Assembly: GCA_031277355.1 (NCBI GenBank)
Contig: JAITMN010000144.1
Coordinates: forward strand, 1 to 6,887
DNA from: Nevskiaceae bacterium
GTDB lineage: Bacteria > Pseudomonadota > Gammaproteobacteria > Steroidobacterales > Steroidobacteraceae
Direction: 5' to 3'
Length of the DNA: 6,887 nucleotides
Shown one piece after another: positions 6,128 to 6,887 of this stretch. The notes beneath the pieces are model-generated. The model saw only the letters and a list, made by a program, of their open reading frames with translations. It was not told where the DNA came from and ran no database searches. The translations under genes and the position numbers were made by a program. How positions within the stretch are numbered: the stretch's first letter is position 1; each line of letters begins with the position of its first letter.

Positions 6128-6140
6128 ACGTCTGGGAGAA
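6094..6140 (-). promoter_or_regulatory. Candidate promoter and operator of the toxin-antitoxin operon
   Basis: This is the upstream part of an AT-rich 123-base stretch between the DUF4143 gene and the antitoxin start. On the - strand TAAAAT (6116-6111) matches the -10 consensus at five of six positions, with TTCTCC (6140-6135) as a weak -35 at 18 bases. The direct repeat ATATTCCC occurs twice, at 6127-6120 between the two boxes and at 6101-6094 near the expected transcript start. That is where an autorepressing antitoxin would bind. The boxes and their role are inference; the repeats are seen directly. Confidence 0.45.
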
Positions 6141-6197
6141 CTCGGCTGCGCGGGAAGTCCCTGTATTTTCGACAAACGCACCATTTGGACGAGACGC

Positions 6198-6887
6198 TCA
6201 ATCCGAGTTGACCACTGCGGGCGACAAGGCGCCGAGCCATAGCGCAGCAATGGGCATGGCCCAGAGCTTCGGCCCGAGGGGAAAAGTCATCGTGCCGGTG
6301 TGCAGCACGATGCCACGAACAAAACTTGCGCCCAGCGCGTCGCGCAGCCACGCCAGATGCCGCGCATCGCGCGCCGTGGCGGTATTGGCCGCCTTGATCT
6401 CCAGCGCAACAATCTGACCGGAAGCCGCTTCCAAAACCACATCGATCTCGCGTTCGCCGTTGGCGTCGCGCAGATGAAACGCACTGACCGCCGGGGCGCC
6501 GAGTTTGAGCACAGGCCGCAACTGCGACATGACGAAGGTGTCGATGATCCGCCCCAATCTCATGCCGCTCGACAGCAGGCCAGAGCGATCATCACCGGCC
6601 AGATGCGCCGCCATCCCGGCATCAACGATGTGATACTTGGGCAGTTTCACCAGCCGGTTGAGACGATTGACGCCCCAAGCCGGAAGGCGCTCGATGATGC
6701 GCAGGCTTTCCAGCAGGTCCAGATACGATCTGGCGGTACGCTGGTCGATGCGCGCGAATTCGGCCAGCGATGCCAGAGACGGCAGGCCCGCCGTGTTCAG
6801 CGCCACGGCGCGCAACAATTGCGCCATCGCCATCGGCGCCCTGATGGCGGCCAACTCACCGGCATCGTGATGGACGAGTTGCTCGGC
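6198..6887 (-). CDS. DUF4143-domain ATPase (AAA_14 type), C-terminal part (5' end outside window)
   Basis: The frame stays open to the window edge; the 229 visible residues include AEQLVHHDAGELAAIRAP before an internal TTG, so that TTG is not the start. What is seen is the DUF4143 region. A winged-helix segment (LPSLASLAEFARIDQRTARSYLDLLES, split here by helix turns) is followed by RIIERLPAW, then NRLVKLPKYHIVDAGMAAHLAG. Next comes a PD-(D/E)XK-like core with D in EREIDVV (codon 6441-6443) and E-x-K in ALEIKAA (codons 6399-6401 and 6393-6395). Full-length members are about 400 residues with an N-terminal P-loop ATPase, which must lie beyond 6887. Their biological role is unknown; they are common accessory genes in bacteria and archaea. 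It is on the same strand as the toxin-antitoxin pair, 123 bases upstream of the antitoxin start, so read-through is possible. Confidence 0.87.
   Translation of the reverse strand, partial: AEQLVHHDAGELAAIRAPMAMAQLLRAVALNTAGLPSLASLAEFARIDQRTARSYLDLLESLRIIERLPAWGVNRLNRLVKLPKYHIVDAGMAAHLAGDDRSGLLSSGMRLGRIIDTFVMSQLRPVLKLGAPAVSAFHLRDANGEREIDVVLEAASGQIVALEIKAANTATARDARHLAWLRDALGASFVRGIVLHTGTMTFPLGPKLWAMPIAALWLGALSPAVVNSD

Noticed and set aside
4277..6183. CAAACGCACCA shared at 4277-4287 and 6173-6183 as possible attachment-site repeats flanking the nuclease/TA region
   Set aside because: An 11-base match is expected a few times by chance in a window of this size, and the flanking bases do not extend it convincingly.

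Overview
The window looks like chromosome of a GC-rich Gram-negative proteobacterium. A TonB-dependent outer-membrane receptor and a lipid A phosphoethanolamine transferase both require an outer membrane with LPS. Protein style and base composition suggest a gammaproteobacterium, perhaps Xanthomonadales-like, but no rRNA or marker gene is present to settle this.

Left part (1-4164), envelope genes. The window opens inside a TonB-dependent receptor; its C-terminal 515 residues, mostly beta-barrel, run to 1548 on the + strand. It converges on, and overlaps by 27 bases, an EptA/MCR-type phosphoethanolamine transferase on the - strand (1522-3228) with all expected catalytic and disulfide residues. 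Divergent from eptA, across only 51 bases, lies a secreted DUF8021-family protein (3280-4164) of unknown function. From memory, this family is best known in filamentous fungi.

Middle (4165-5224). A 163-base spacer carries a striking imperfect palindrome with 19-base arms (4253-4296). It is followed by an Rpn/DUF4351-type PD-(D/E)XK nuclease gene (4328-5224). Inside that gene an in-frame ATG at 4970 has a well-placed Shine-Dalgarno sequence and would produce the last 84 residues alone. This is the arrangement described for intragenic antitoxins of E. coli rpn genes.

Right part (5257-6887), - strand. A type II toxin-antitoxin pair is encoded here: an antitoxin that seems to join a Phd/YefM-like N-terminus to a UPF0175 C-terminus, then a DUF3368 PIN-domain RNase overlapping it by 19 bases. 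The antitoxin is preceded by a -10-like box among two direct ATATTCCC repeats. Upstream of the pair is the C-terminal part of a DUF4143 AAA-type ATPase, which runs off the window end.

Together 4165-6887 reads as accessory DNA carrying nuclease, toxin-antitoxin and ATPase genes, next to envelope genes. No tRNA, rRNA, CRISPR array, insertion sequence or convincing rho-independent terminator was seen.
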